From assembly GCF_947654275.1 (NCBI RefSeq), contig NZ_CANTJS010000021.1, positions 1 through 53,002 on the forward strand: a DNA stretch of 53,002 nt. The letters run 5' to 3'. The notes under the pieces were generated by a model that saw only the letters and a list, made by a program, of their open reading frames with translations, was not told the origin of the DNA and searched no databases. A program made the translations under genes and the position numbers. This stretch comes from an uncultured Oscillibacter sp. Lineage in GTDB: Bacteria > Bacillota > Clostridia > Oscillospirales > Oscillospiraceae. Below, one piece after another: positions 23,263 to 32,602 of the stretch (its first letter is position 1; every line of letters begins with the position of its first letter).

Positions 23263-24663
23263 TTACTGGTATTCCACCCGAATCCGCAGGCGCTTCCGCT
23301 GCCGCAGGGGCTTCTCCGGCTCCTCCCGGGCGATGGACGCCCCCCGGAACACCGACAGGGCCAGACCAATCAGGGCCAGGTCAACCACTGTTTGCAGATT
23401 CCCCACCACCAGAGGCAGACCGGCGGAGAAGAGGACGAAGCCGAAATTCAGCGCCGCCGCCAGCAGCGTCTGAACCGCCAGAGTCACCACCACCGCCAGC
23501 ACCACCAGACGGCCCGGCAGACAGCTCTGCCGCAGGCCTTTTACCAGCAGCCAGACCAGCAGGACCGCCAGCGCCGCCAGCATGAGCAGAAGGGGCAGCC
23601 AGCCCCACAGGACGGCCATGGAAGCGGGGAGAAAATCGCTGCTGTAATAATGGGGCATGGTGTTCCCCGGCATACCGGCGCTATCTGTATAAATCCGCAC
23701 CCGTGCCCCGGCATGGACGGCGGCCCCGACGCTTCCATACTGCCGCAGGGGCGGCACATCCTGCCAGAAGCTTTGGAGCATCCCGCCCAGATAGCCCTTG
23801 TTCAAAGGGTCCATCTCCGGATGGAGGGCAATCGCCAGCCGCTGCCGGAAAGAGTTGAGATACCCCCTGGAAATCAGCCCGGTCAACAGAACCGCCGGGA
23901 CCGCCAGCGCCGCACAGGCGCCCTTCCACCGGCCCACGCCGAACCAGTCCCCTCCGGCGGCGCAGAGCGTCAGCGCCAGACCGGAGAACAGCAGAATCAG
24001 CAGCCCTGTCATGCTGGGGGCGAGGCAGCAGACCGCCGCCAGAGGAACGCCGCTCAGCACAGCAAGCAGAAATCCTTTCCAGCCCTTCCCCCGGAATCGG
24101 TAGAGCGCCAGCGCATAGGCGACGGGATAGAATAAAACCACATATCGGGTGTAGTAGGCGCAGTTGCCCACATGGGGAAAGTGGAACAGTGTCAGCAGAC
24201 CTGCCGCCAGGGCTCCGATGTACACGGCCCGGGCATGACGGACCAGCCGGGAGACATCCAGGAAGTACATCCCCAGCAGCGCCGCCGTCCCCAGACCCAG
24301 GGAGGCCAGCGCCCTTGCCGGCACGGCAATGTGACCGGCATTGACGCCGCCGCTGATTTCACAGAAGACCGCCCGCAGCACCGCCCCCGCCAGCGCCAGA
24401 ACAAGCGTCAGCCCCAGCAGCCCCCACTGGGGCCGGGGCCGGTGGATAGCGTCCAGAGCTGCGCCCACCTCCACCGGGTCCCCCATGTCCTCTACGGCCA
24501 GACGCTCCGCCTCGTCCCGCGGCTTCCCCTCCCTGACAAAGGCGTCCCGCTGGTCCGTCAGGTGCTGTTCCAGCTCCCGGGCCACCACGGGCCGGGCCCG
24601 CTTCCAGCGAATTTGTTCCATGACCGTCTCCAGATAGCCCTGAATCGTTCCATAGTCACGCAA
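23263..24663 (-). CDS. SEDS-like (FtsW/RodA-type) membrane protein with permease-prefix domain
   Basis: The product has 466 residues. The soluble N-terminus (1-75, ELEQHLTDQRDAFVREGKPRDEAERLAVEDMGDPVEVG) is the prefix domain common next to PadR regulators in Clostridia. About ten membrane helices follow. The loop PHYYSSDFLPASMAVLWGWL resembles the SEDS segment HTDFIF...EE.G, keeping the Asp (about residue 344), and LPLVVGNLQTVVDLALIGLALS resembles the last SEDS helices. It could be a peptidoglycan glycosyltransferase or a decayed relative with another role. The start overlaps the PadR gene by 8 bp. Confidence 0.75.
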   Translation of the reverse strand: MRDYGTIQGYLETVMEQIRWKRARPVVARELEQHLTDQRDAFVREGKPRDEAERLAVEDMGDPVEVGAALDAIHRPRPQWGLLGLTLVLALAGAVLRAVFCEISGGVNAGHIAVPARALASLGLGTAALLGMYFLDVSRLVRHARAVYIGALAAGLLTLFHFPHVGNCAYYTRYVVLFYPVAYALALYRFRGKGWKGFLLAVLSGVPLAAVCCLAPSMTGLLILLFSGLALTLCAAGGDWFGVGRWKGACAALAVPAVLLTGLISRGYLNSFRQRLAIALHPEMDPLNKGYLGGMLQSFWQDVPPLRQYGSVGAAVHAGARVRIYTDSAGMPGNTMPHYYSSDFLPASMAVLWGWLPLLLMLAALAVLLVWLLVKGLRQSCLPGRLVVLAVVVTLAVQTLLAAALNFGFVLFSAGLPLVVGNLQTVVDLALIGLALSVFRGASIAREEPEKPLRQRKRLRIRVEYQ

Positions 24664-24997
24664 GGGAAACGCCCCCTTTCAAAACCCGGCCCACGGCCCG
24701 GGCGTAGGTATTCCAGGCGTCCTCCTTCTCCCGGAGGGCGTCCCGGCCCCGGTCCGTCAGGTGGTAGTACCGGCGGGTCTTGCCGTTCTCCGCCCGGCGT
24801 TCCTGGGCGGTGACCAGACCCTTTTCCTCCAGACCGTGAAGCAGGGGGTACAGCGTCCCTGCCTTCAGGCGGAAGGCGTCTTCGCTCCGCTTCCGCAGTT
24901 CCTCAATCATCTGATAGCCGTAGAGGTCCCCGCCCTCCAGCAGCTTCAGCACCAGCAGGGGCATACTGCCGCTGACCAGGCTCTTGTCCAGTTCCAT
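24656..24997 (-). CDS. PadR family transcriptional regulator
   Basis: This is a winged-helix repressor. The product has 113 residues. The PadR hallmarks are LLEGGDLYGYQMIEEL, LKAGTLYPLLHGLEEKGLV and GKTRRYYHLTDRGRDAL. It is first in a two-gene unit with the SEDS-like protein. A large inverted repeat overlapping its own promoter is a strong candidate for its operator, so autorepression with release by an effector or membrane signal is likely. Confidence 0.93.
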   Translation of the reverse strand: MELDKSLVSGSMPLLVLKLLEGGDLYGYQMIEELRKRSEDAFRLKAGTLYPLLHGLEEKGLVTAQERRAENGKTRRYYHLTDRGRDALREKEDAWNTYARAVGRVLKGGVSLA

Positions 24998-25014
24998 AGG
25001 CGACTCCTTTCATG

Positions 25015-25071
25015 GATAGATTACCGATATACTATGCCGTTCATTATATATCGGTAATCTATCTATGTCAA
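25015..25071 (-). promoter_or_regulatory. PadR promoter with overlapping operator
   Basis: The promoter is perfect: TTGACA (25066-25071), 17 bp, TATAAT (25043-25048). A 17-bp inverted repeat, GATAGATTACCGATATA (25015-25031) and its exact complement (25047-25063), has a 15-bp spacer. One arm fills the -35/-10 spacer; the other lies just past the transcript start. A repressor bound there would block RNA polymerase. Confidence 0.85.
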
Positions 25072-25082
25072 GGCGCATTAAG

Positions 25083-25122
25083 GAAAAAAAGAAAAGAGGG
25101 AAGAAACATCTTCCCTCTTCCA
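25083..25122 (-). terminator. terminator after rpmF
   Basis: On the minus strand GAAGAGGGAAGA, loop TGTT and TCTTCCCTCTT lead into a T-rich run. Confidence 0.85.
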
Positions 25123-25133
25123 AAGCACGCGCC

Positions 25134-25328
25134 TTATTTCGCCACAACGGACTTCACGGTCTTGATTTCCCGGCCGTTGTAAGTACCGCACTCCTGGCAC
25201 ATTCTGTGAGGCAGGTGCAGCGCACCGCATTTCGGGCACACGACGAGGTTGGGAGCCGCCAGCTTCCAGGTGGAGCTGCGCCGCTTATCCCGTCTTGCTT
25301 TGGATACTTTCCCCTTGGGTACTGCCAT
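25134..25328 (-). CDS. rpmF: 50S ribosomal protein L32
   Basis: The product has 64 residues. The start MAVPKGKVSKARRDKRRS is typical, and the zinc ribbon is of the C+ type (CPKC ... CQEC). The ATG follows AGGAGGTG. It lies 46 bp after the YceD-like gene, the usual arrangement in bacteria. A terminator follows it. Confidence 0.97.
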   Translation of the reverse strand: MAVPKGKVSKARRDKRRSSTWKLAAPNLVVCPKCGALHLPHRMCQECGTYNGREIKTVKSVVAK

Positions 25329-25374
25329 GATGACACCTCCTTAACCATACAAAAGGCAGGAAAACCGGCCCTCT

Positions 25375-25878
25375 TTATTCTTGATTGTTCTCCAAAAGCT
25401 TGGCTAGGGCCGCCAGCCGGGGGTCCGTCTCCTTTTTGCAGGAGCAGGGGCCGAGGTTCAGGTCGGCGCCGCACCGGGGACACAGTCCTTTGCAATCTTC
25501 TGAACACAATGTTTTCGTATCCATTCCGAGGATCAGCGCCGTCCGGGCCAAATCCTCCCCGTCCACCTTCCCATCCTCCAGCAGAACGATCTCGTCGTTC
25601 TCCTCATTCTGGAGCTCCTCCGCCAGAAGACAGCTGTAAGCAATCTCACGGTCCTGGAGGAATTCCTTCCCGCAGCGGTCGCAGACCGCATCCAGCGTGG
25701 TCCGGACCGTCATGGAAAGCTCCAGCAGGCCGGCGGTGTTCCGGACCCGGCTCTCCACCGCCACAGGGCGGCTGATGGGACGCCGGCCGTCAAAATCCAC
25801 GCCTGAAAGATCCATGTCAAACTGGAACTCCAGCTGTTTGCCGGGGGTATGCAGAATTGGTCTTACATCAAAAAGCAT
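25375..25878 (-). CDS. DUF177 / YceD family protein
   Basis: The product has 167 residues. YceD proteins are linked to 23S rRNA accumulation and are almost always encoded before rpmF. It shows the paired cysteines CDRCGKEF and CSEDCKGLCPRCGADLN, the expected zinc-site segments. The acidic stretch (EELQNEENDEIVLLEDG) is also normal. The ATG follows GAGGTAGCC. It is cotranscribed with rpmF. Confidence 0.92.
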   Translation of the reverse strand: MLFDVRPILHTPGKQLEFQFDMDLSGVDFDGRRPISRPVAVESRVRNTAGLLELSMTVRTTLDAVCDRCGKEFLQDREIAYSCLLAEELQNEENDEIVLLEDGKVDGEDLARTALILGMDTKTLCSEDCKGLCPRCGADLNLGPCSCKKETDPRLAALAKLLENNQE

Positions 25879-25962
25879 AGGCTACCTCGTAACGATACAA
25901 ATGGTATTATAAGGGATGATTCCGCCGTTGTCAAATGATTTTTTTCGTTTTTTCGGGGATTT

Positions 25963-26448
25963 TCACATTTCATCTCTGTTTCCCCCGCCGCCGAAGCCCT
26001 CCGGCACCGGGAAACCCAAAATCGTCCTGCGGAATCCCCCCTGAAGGGCTTTCCAGGTGGCCATCTGATAGGTCTCCTTCGGCCACCGGGCGGCCCATCC
26101 GTCCCGCAGGCTCTCCGCCAGGGCCCGGCAGCCCGGCGTCTGCTCCTCCAGACTCAGCAGCAGCGGCGAGAGGTACTGAACCAGCATCTGTCGGGTATTC
26201 AGCCGGGCCAGGGAGCGGTTCCAGGGCCTCTGCCGGCCCCAGTCCGCCTCCATGCCGTTCAGCAGCGCCGCCGTCAGGGACCCAAGTCCCTCCGCCCCGG
26301 CGCTTTGAACCGCCTCCCGGTAAGCAGGCCCGAACCGGGCCTCGTACTCCTGAAAGGCGGCCTTGTAGCCCGTTTGGGTAAAGCGCCCAATCCAGAGCTT
26401 CTCGTCCCGGACAGCGGCCAGCAGGGCTTCCGCCTTTATGTCGCTCAT
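25963..26448 (-). CDS. hypothetical protein, helical
   Basis: The product has 161 residues, soluble and mostly helical, with many Trp/Arg (RQRPWNRSLARLNTRQMLVQYL, RDGWAARWPKETYQMATWKAL) and a Gly-rich end. No signal peptide or membrane segment is seen. The ATG at 26448 follows GGGGGAATCACC; upstream frame is probably not translated. I do not recognise a family. It lies 84 bp upstream of the YceD-like gene and diverges from the pseudouridine synthase gene. Confidence 0.65.
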   Translation of the reverse strand: MSDIKAEALLAAVRDEKLWIGRFTQTGYKAAFQEYEARFGPAYREAVQSAGAEGLGSLTAALLNGMEADWGRQRPWNRSLARLNTRQMLVQYLSPLLLSLEEQTPGCRALAESLRDGWAARWPKETYQMATWKALQGGFRRTILGFPVPEGFGGGGNRDEM

Positions 26449-26570
26449 GGTGATTCCCCCTTCTCCGGCGGGGCGTCTCCCCCGCCGTCTTAACCGTCTT
26501 GTATACAAAGTCCCGCCGCCGGCTGAAAAAAACCGGCCGAAAATCCCCGCGGACATCTCCGCTTTCCTCC

Positions 26571-26599
26571 TTTACATTTTCCCCCAAAACAGGTATGAT
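26571..26599 (+). promoter_or_regulatory. promoter of the pseudouridine synthase gene
   Basis: TTTACA (26571-26576) and TATGAT (26594-26599) are 17 bp apart, 28 bp before the ATG. Confidence 0.65.
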
Positions 26600-26626
26600 G
26601 GACAAAATATCCTCAGGAGGTCCGTC

Positions 26627-27589
26627 ATGCGGGAGTTTACCATTGGAAAAAATGACGCCGGGCAGCGTCTGGACCGCTTTGTGGCCAAGAACCTGCCTCT
26701 TCTCCCCCCTGCCCTGTTGCAAAAATACATCCGCCTCAAGCGGGTGAAGGTCAATGGCAGGGGCTCCAAACGGGACGTCCGGCTCCAGGCCGGGGATGTG
26801 CTTCAATTATATATCAACGACGAGTTCTTTGACAAGCCCCGAGAGGAAAATCTCTTTCTCTCCATTTTTCAGCCCCGTCTGACCATCGTCTATGAGGACG
26901 AAAATCTGCTTTTGGCGGACAAGCGGCCCGGCCTGGTGGTCCATGCCGACGAAACCGAAAAGGTCAACACCCTCATCAACCATATCCAGGCCTATCTCTA
27001 CCAGAAACGGGAGTGGAACCCCCGGCAGGAAAACGCCTTTGCCCCCGCCCTGTGCAACCGCATCGACCGGAACACAGGCGGCATTGTCATCGCGGCCAAA
27101 AACGCCGGAACCCTGCGGATTCTCAACGAAAAAATCCGGGACCACGAGCTGGAAAAGTCCTATCTCTGCGTCACGGTGGGCCGTCCTCAGCCCGCCGCCG
27201 GAAAAATCGAGGGCTTCCTCACCAAGGACGAGGCGCAAAAGCTGGTCACCTTCCACCGCCGTCCCGTCCCCGGCGGCAAAACCGCCGTCACCCTCTATGA
27301 GACTCTGGAGACCCGGGGGGAGCTGTCCCTGGTGCGCTGCCGGCTGCTGACGGGCCGGACCCACCAGATTCGCGTCTCCATGGCCGCCCTGGGCTGTCCC
27401 CTGCTGGGAGACGGAAAGTATGGAAGGGGCGATGTGAACCGCCGCTATCAGGAGACCCGTCAGGCCCTGTACGCCTATCAGCTGGCCTTCTCCCTGCCCA
27501 CGGACGCCGGAATGCTGAACTACCTGCGGGGCAGGACCTTCACGGTGGAGGACGTGCCCTTCCGGACAAAGTATTTCCCGTCTCGTTAA
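26627..27589 (+). CDS. RluA family pseudouridine synthase
   Basis: The product has 320 residues. An S4-like N-terminal domain (about 1-65, RLDRFVAKNLPLLPPALLQKYIRLKRVKVNG) is followed by the catalytic domain with NRIDRNTGGIVIAAK, in which the Asp is the nucleophile (variant of HRLDKDTSG). LLTGRTHQIRVSMAALG and GCPLLGDGKYG are the other conserved motifs. It modifies rRNA or tRNA uridines; the exact site is not predictable. The ATG at 26627 has CAGGAGG upstream. Confidence 0.93.
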   Translation: MREFTIGKNDAGQRLDRFVAKNLPLLPPALLQKYIRLKRVKVNGRGSKRDVRLQAGDVLQLYINDEFFDKPREENLFLSIFQPRLTIVYEDENLLLADKRPGLVVHADETEKVNTLINHIQAYLYQKREWNPRQENAFAPALCNRIDRNTGGIVIAAKNAGTLRILNEKIRDHELEKSYLCVTVGRPQPAAGKIEGFLTKDEAQKLVTFHRRPVPGGKTAVTLYETLETRGELSLVRCRLLTGRTHQIRVSMAALGCPLLGDGKYGRGDVNRRYQETRQALYAYQLAFSLPTDAGMLNYLRGRTFTVEDVPFRTKYFPSR

Positions 27590-27617
27590 AAATTGTTCAT
27601 AAAAAACGGATATTCTC

Positions 27618-27646
27618 TTGACATTTCCCGGCACTTTCGTTATCAT
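27618..27646 (+). promoter_or_regulatory. promoter of the pot operon
   Basis: TTGACA (27618-27623) and TATCAT (27641-27646) are 17 bp apart. The leader to potA is about 175 nt; I saw no obvious riboswitch in it. Confidence 0.75.
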
Positions 27647-27828
27647 GCAGTCATTGCTGAATTTCGACGAGAAAGTTTCCCAAAACTCAACAGAGGAAAG
27701 AGGCTGAAAATCAATGTCCCATCCCGGTCCTGTGTTCCCGGCAGGGCCCGTGTTTTTGAATTTTATCAAGAGCAGCCGGAACCGCGTTCGGTTTGGGGCG
27801 AAACAAACAATGAAACGGGGGAGGATAC

Positions 27829-28995
27829 ATGTCCAAAGAGTTGATTCGCCTGCGGGATCTCTGCATGGCGTACGACGACGAGCTGGTTCTCGATCACTTA
27901 AATCTCTACATCAATGACAAAGAATTCCTCACACTGCTTGGACCCAGCGGGTGCGGCAAAACCACCACGCTGCGGATTATCGGCGGCTTCACGACCCCTG
28001 CGTCGGGAGACGTTCTGTTCGGCGGTGTGAGGATCAATGATGTCCCGCCTCACAAGCGGCAGATCAACACGGTGTTCCAAAAATACGCTCTGTTTCCCCA
28101 TCTGAACGTATTTGAGAACATCGCTTTTGGTCTTCGGATGCAGCGTCTGCCGGACGCCTCCGGAAAACGGAGGAACCGGCTTCCGGAGGAGGAAATCCGC
28201 TCCAGAGTCATGGAGATGCTGGAAGCCGTCAGCCTCAAGGGCTTTGAAAACCGGCGCATTGACGCCCTCTCCGGCGGCCAGCAGCAGCGGGTGGCCATTG
28301 CCAGGGCTCTGGTAAACCGGCCCAAGGTGCTGCTGCTGGACGAGCCCCTGGGCGCCCTCGACCTCAAGCTCCGGAAGGACATGCAGATTGAACTGAAGCG
28401 CATTCAGCAGCAGGTGGGCATCACATTTATATATGTCACCCATGACCAGGAGGAAGCCCTCACCATGTCCGACACTATCGTTGTCATGGACAAGGGCTCC
28501 ATCCAGCAGATCGGCACCCCCGAGGATATCTACAACGAGCCGAAAAACGCCTTTGTGGCGGACTTTATCGGGGAGTCCAACATCATCGACGGGCTGATGG
28601 TTCAGGACCACCTGGTTCAGATGTATGGCCGTCAGTTCCCCTGTCTGGACGGGGGCTTTGCCGAAAACGAGCCGGTGGATGTGGTCATCCGCCCGGAGGA
28701 CATCGACATTGTTCCTGTGGAGCAGGGCCAGCTGACCGGCACCGTCACCAACGTCACCTTCAAGGGGATGCAGTACGACATCATTGTGGATTTCCGGGGC
28801 TTCAAGTGGCTGATTCAGACCACGGACCACTCTCCCGTGGGCGCCCGCATCGGCATCAAGATTGACCCCGACGGCATCCATGTCATGAAAAAGAGCCCGT
28901 ATTCCGGCATGTTTGGCGATTATTCCTCCTTCTCGGACGAATACGACGAGCTGGATGTGGTGGAGCCGGAGGAGGGCAGCGGGGATGAATCATAA
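27829..28995 (+). CDS. potA: spermidine/putrescine ABC transporter ATP-binding protein
   Basis: This is the ATPase of a polyamine importer. The product has 388 residues. Walker A is GPSGCGKTT, the Q-loop [19 protein letters not shown], the signature [15 protein letters not shown], and Walker [12 protein letters not shown]. The C-terminal part (about 250-388) is a TOBE-type regulatory domain, [18 protein letters not shown] precedes the ATG. Its last 11 bp overlap potB. Confidence 0.94.
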   Translation: MSKELIRLRDLCMAYDDELVLDHLNLYINDKEFLTLLGPSGCGKTTTLRIIGGFTTPASGDVLFGGVRINDVPPHKRQINTVFQKYALFPHLNVFENIAFGLRMQRLPDASGKRRNRLPEEEIRSRVMEMLEAVSLKGFENRRIDALSGGQQQRVAIARALVNRPKVLLLDEPLGALDLKLRKDMQIELKRIQQQVGITFIYVTHDQEEALTMSDTIVVMDKGSIQQIGTPEDIYNEPKNAFVADFIGESNIIDGLMVQDHLVQMYGRQFPCLDGGFAENEPVDVVIRPEDIDIVPVEQGQLTGTVTNVTFKGMQYDIIVDFRGFKWLIQTTDHSPVGARIGIKIDPDGIHVMKKSPYSGMFGDYSSFSDEYDELDVVEPEEGSGDES

Positions 28996-29839
28996 GCTCT
29001 CCCGGTTTGCCGTCCCCTATGTGGTCTGGATGGCCCTGTTCGTGGTGGCCCCCATTGTCCTGGTGGTGATTTATGCCTTTTCCAGCGACGCCGGCGGCTT
29101 CACTCTGGACAATTTCGCCCGGATGGGCACCTATGCCGTGGTATTCGGCCGCTCCTTCAAGCTGGCCCTGATTGCCACGCTGATCTGCCTGCTGATCGGC
29201 TACCCTGTGTCCTATGTCATGAGCAAGGAGGGGCCCCGCTTCCAGCGGGCCGCCATGGTGCTCATCATGCTGCCCATGTGGATCAACTTTCTGCTGCGGA
29301 CCTATTCCTGGATGTCCATTCTGGAAAACAACGGACTTCTGAACCGGCTGTTTCAGAAAATCGGCCTGATTCACCTGTACAACAGCCTCTTTGGAACCGA
29401 GCTGAGCTATTTCCCCATGATGAACACCCAGGGGGCTGTGATTCTGGGTATGGTGTACAACTACCTGCCCTTCATGATTCTGCCCATCTACTCCGTCATT
29501 GTCAAGCTGGACGGGTCCCTCATCGAGGCGGCCCGGGACCTGGGGGCCGACGCCCTCAGTGTCTTCCGCAAGGTCATTCTGCCCCTGAGCCTGCCGGGGG
29601 TCCTCTCCGGCATCACTATGGTCTTCGTCCCCTCGGTCTCCACCTTTGCCATCAGCAAAATGCTGGGCGGCGGCACGGAGATGATTCTGGGGGACCTGAT
29701 TGAACAGCAGTTCCTGGGCGGAGCCTACAACCCCCAGCTGGGCGCCGCCATCTCCCTGGTAATGATGCTGATTGTCGTGGTCTGCATGGTGGTGATGAAT
29801 CGCTTCGGTGAGGGCGAGGAACAGGCGGTGATGCTGTGA
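28985..29839 (+). CDS. potB: spermidine/putrescine ABC transporter permease
   Basis: The product has 284 residues with about six membrane helices. The EAA-loop region reads [20 protein letters not shown], the docking site for PotA. The N-terminal helix and TYSWMSIL are typical of PotB. The ATG at 28985 overlaps the potA end and the stop overlaps the potCD start, so the operon is tightly coupled. Confidence 0.94.
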   Translation: MNHKLSRFAVPYVVWMALFVVAPIVLVVIYAFSSDAGGFTLDNFARMGTYAVVFGRSFKLALIATLICLLIGYPVSYVMSKEGPRFQRAAMVLIMLPMWINFLLRTYSWMSILENNGLLNRLFQKIGLIHLYNSLFGTELSYFPMMNTQGAVILGMVYNYLPFMILPIYSVIVKLDGSLIEAARDLGADALSVFRKVILPLSLPGVLSGITMVFVPSVSTFAISKMLGGGTEMILGDLIEQQFLGGAYNPQLGAAISLVMMLIVVVCMVVMNRFGEGEEQAVML

Positions 29840-31824
29840 AACGCCGGAATTCGATTGTGAGCCGGGTCTTTACCGCCCTGGTGTTCCTCTTCCTCTACGC
29901 CCCTATTTTCCTTCTGATTGTCTTCTCCTTCAACAGAGGCAACAGCAATGTCGTCTGGAGCGGCTTTTCCCTGGACTGGTACCGGGAGCTGTTCCGCAAC
30001 CGGCTGATCATGCGCAGCGTCTACACGACGCTGCTGGTCTCCCTGCTGGCCACCGCCATCGCCACCGTGGCCGGCACCTTCGCCGCCATCGGCTTCTACA
30101 GCCTCCGGCGGCGGTCCCGGAACCTGCTGAACACGGTGAACAACATCCCCATGATGAACGCCGACATTGTGACGGGCGTAGCCATGTGCCTGTTTTTCGT
30201 GGCTTTCTTCACCTTCTGGAGTGATTTTGCCATCTGGTTCAACGGCGTTCAGGGCCTGATCGTCCTGCCGGAGCGGCTGACTCTGGGCTTCGGCACGCTT
30301 CTGATTGCCCACGTCACCTTCAACATCCCCTACGTGATTCTCTCCGTGGGACCCAAGCTGCGGCAGATGGATAAAAACCTGGTGGACGCCGCCATGGACC
30401 TGGGCTGCACCTGGATGCAGGCCTTCTGGAAGGTCATCCTGCCGGAAATCAAGCCCGGCATCACCTCCGGCGCTTTGACGGCCTTCACCATGAGCGTGGA
30501 CGACTTCATCATCAGCTATTTCACCGCCGGTTCCTCCTCCTCCACCCTGGCCATGACCATCTACGGCATGACGAAAAAGCGGGTGACGCCGGAGATCAAC
30601 GCCATATCCACTCTGCTCTTTATCACGGTGCTGGCTCTGCTGGTGGTGGTCAACCTTCGGGAGGCCCGGGCGGAGCGGAGAGGAGAGGAGCACAGGCCCG
30701 TCTCCAGCCGTTTCAGCCAGTTCTTTGACACGCCCCGCGGCAGGAGGCTCCGCCGGGGCGCGGCGGGGGCCCTGGCGGCCTGCTTCCTGGCGGCGGTGGT
30801 GCTCCTTACCGGGGCCACCAACGCACAGCCGGTGGTCAATGTATGCAGCTGGGGCGAGTATATCGACGAGGATCTGATTACCCAATTTGAAGAGGAAACC
30901 GGCATCATCGTCAACTACCAGACCGCCGAGAGCAATGAAACCCTCTACTCCCTGCTGAAAAGCGGCGCGGGAGATTATGATGTCATCGTTCCCTCCGATT
31001 ACATGATTTCCCAGCTGATTGAGGAAGACATGCTGTCGGAGCTGGATTTCAGCCAGATTCCCAATTACGCTCTCATCTCGGACCGCTTTAAGGGCCTGAC
31101 CTACGACCCTGAGGAACGCTATTCCGTTCCCTATGCCTGGGGCACCGTGGGCATCATCTATAATGAAACCATGGTGAACGAGCCCGTTACCAGCTGGTCC
31201 GTCCTCTTCGACGACCAGTATGCCGGAAACGTGCTGATGTTCCGCAACTCCCGGGACGCCATGGCCACGGCCCTGGGCTATCTGGGCTATTCCCTGAACA
31301 CCACCGACGAAGCGGAGCTGCGGGAAGCCTTCCAGCTTCTCAAGGACGCGAAAAACCGGGGCGTCTATCAGTCCTTTGTCATGGACGAGATTTTCCAGAA
31401 GCTGGAGGGCGGCAACGCCGCCATCGGCGTATACTACGCCGGGGACTACCTCACCATGCGGGAAAATAACGAGGACCTCTGCTTTGCAGTGCCGGAGGAG
31501 GGCTCCAACTGGTTCATGGACGCCATGTGCGTGCTGAAGGACGCCCCCCACTATGACGAGGCCATGGCCTGGATCAACTTCATCGCCTCCACAGAGGCAA
31601 ACCTTGCCAACATGGACTACCTCTGGTACGGCTCCCCCAATCAGGAGGCCCTGGAGCAGTATCCCGCCTACTATCAGGAGCTGTACGAAGAGGAGCTGGA
31701 TCAGGCGGACTATGACATCATCGCCGCCCCTCCGGAGGTGCTGGATCGCTGCGAGGCCTATCTGGTTCTGCCCTTCGAGACGCGGCAGCTGTACAACGAG
31801 CTCTGGACAGAGCTGGGTATCTGA
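29836..31824 (+). CDS. potCD: fused polyamine permease and substrate-binding protein PotC-PotD
   Basis: One 662-residue protein replaces PotC and PotD. Residues 1-275 are a PotC-type permease with about six helices and the docking loop DAAMDLGCTWMQAFWKVILP. A cytoplasmic basic linker (about 276-308) and one extra membrane helix (about 310-329) lead out to a PotD-like binding domain (331-662), starting VNVCSWGEYIDEDLI and containing DVIVPSDYMISQLIEE. No lipoprotein signal is needed because the binding domain is tethered. GTG start, overlapping the potB stop (GTGA). There is no frameshift at the junction. Confidence 0.93.
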   Translation: MKRRNSIVSRVFTALVFLFLYAPIFLLIVFSFNRGNSNVVWSGFSLDWYRELFRNRLIMRSVYTTLLVSLLATAIATVAGTFAAIGFYSLRRRSRNLLNTVNNIPMMNADIVTGVAMCLFFVAFFTFWSDFAIWFNGVQGLIVLPERLTLGFGTLLIAHVTFNIPYVILSVGPKLRQMDKNLVDAAMDLGCTWMQAFWKVILPEIKPGITSGALTAFTMSVDDFIISYFTAGSSSSTLAMTIYGMTKKRVTPEINAISTLLFITVLALLVVVNLREARAERRGEEHRPVSSRFSQFFDTPRGRRLRRGAAGALAACFLAAVVLLTGATNAQPVVNVCSWGEYIDEDLITQFEEETGIIVNYQTAESNETLYSLLKSGAGDYDVIVPSDYMISQLIEEDMLSELDFSQIPNYALISDRFKGLTYDPEERYSVPYAWGTVGIIYNETMVNEPVTSWSVLFDDQYAGNVLMFRNSRDAMATALGYLGYSLNTTDEAELREAFQLLKDAKNRGVYQSFVMDEIFQKLEGGNAAIGVYYAGDYLTMRENNEDLCFAVPEEGSNWFMDAMCVLKDAPHYDEAMAWINFIASTEANLANMDYLWYGSPNQEALEQYPAYYQELYEEELDQADYDIIAAPPEVLDRCEAYLVLPFETRQLYNELWTELGI

Positions 31825-31869
31825 CAAAACAAATGCCGCCCTTTCCTGCGGCACGGAAGGAGATTCACC

Positions 31870-32265
31870 ATGATTATGATTGGAACAAAATGCCAGCTGG
31901 AACAGACAGTCACCCAGCAGCTCACCGCAGCCGCCGCAGGCTCCGGGACCCTGCCGGTGTTTGGTACGCCCTTTATGGCGGCCATGATGGAAAACGCCGC
32001 CCTGACGGCCCTCCAGACCTTTCTGACTGAGGAGCAGGGCAGCGTGGGCACCCGTCTGGACATCAGCCACGACGCCCCCACCCCTGTGGGCATGAAGGTC
32101 TGGGCCGAGGCGGAAATCATCAGCGTCTCGGAGAATGGCAAAATGGTGGACTTCAAGGTCAGCGCCTGGGACGAAAAGGGCCCCATCGGCAAGGGGACCC
32201 ACACCAGGGCCATTATCAACAACGACAGATTTCTGGCCAGGTGCAACGGGAAGCTGGATGGCTGA
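31870..32265 (+). CDS. hot-dog thioesterase, FlK-like
   Basis: The product has 131 residues and is a hot-dog-fold protein similar to fluoroacetyl-CoA thioesterase-type enzymes: FGTPFMAAMMENAALTAL, SVGTRLDISHDAPTPVGMKVWAEAEI, and GKGTHTRAIINNDRF. It probably hydrolyses a short acyl-CoA; the substrate is unknown. AAGGAG precedes the ATG. It lies 45 bp after potCD and is coupled to the next gene by TGATG. Confidence 0.85.
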   Translation: MIMIGTKCQLEQTVTQQLTAAAAGSGTLPVFGTPFMAAMMENAALTALQTFLTEEQGSVGTRLDISHDAPTPVGMKVWAEAEIISVSENGKMVDFKVSAWDEKGPIGKGTHTRAIINNDRFLARCNGKLDG

Positions 32266-32582
32266 TGGCGTCCTATCAGGAGATTGCGGCTGAGCTGCAC
32301 ACGAGCCCTCGAGATATTCCCACCGCTCCCGTCCGCCCTGGGTACAGGCCCCGCTGGTTTTATGCCTATGAAAAAGGCGGAACCATCTATGTGGAGTCAG
32401 GCAGGAGCCATGACCCCAAAAGCAGCATCAGCGGTCGGCGGCGGCTCTCGGAAAATGACTTTTCTCCCATGCTGGACCTGTATAAGAGGCGCAAAAACGG
32501 AGAGAGGATATCAAGCGAAGCCTTGGCGCGTACCCGCTGTCAGGTCTACTGGTACGGTATTTTTCAGGATTTCGGACTTTGA
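32265..32582 (+). CDS. hypothetical small protein
   Basis: The product has 105 residues. The ATG at 32265 overlaps the stop of the thioesterase gene (TGATG). It is a soluble, basic, aromatic protein: RPRWFYAYEKGGTIYVES, then SISGRRRLSENDFSPMLDLY, ending CQVYWYGIFQDFGL. This looks like a small conserved domain of Clostridia, but I cannot name it. No catalytic motif is visible. Confidence 0.65.
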   Translation: MASYQEIAAELHTSPRDIPTAPVRPGYRPRWFYAYEKGGTIYVESGRSHDPKSSISGRRRLSENDFSPMLDLYKRRKNGERISSEALARTRCQVYWYGIFQDFGL

Positions 32583-32602
32583 ACGCCCGCCGCATAACAC
32601 AG

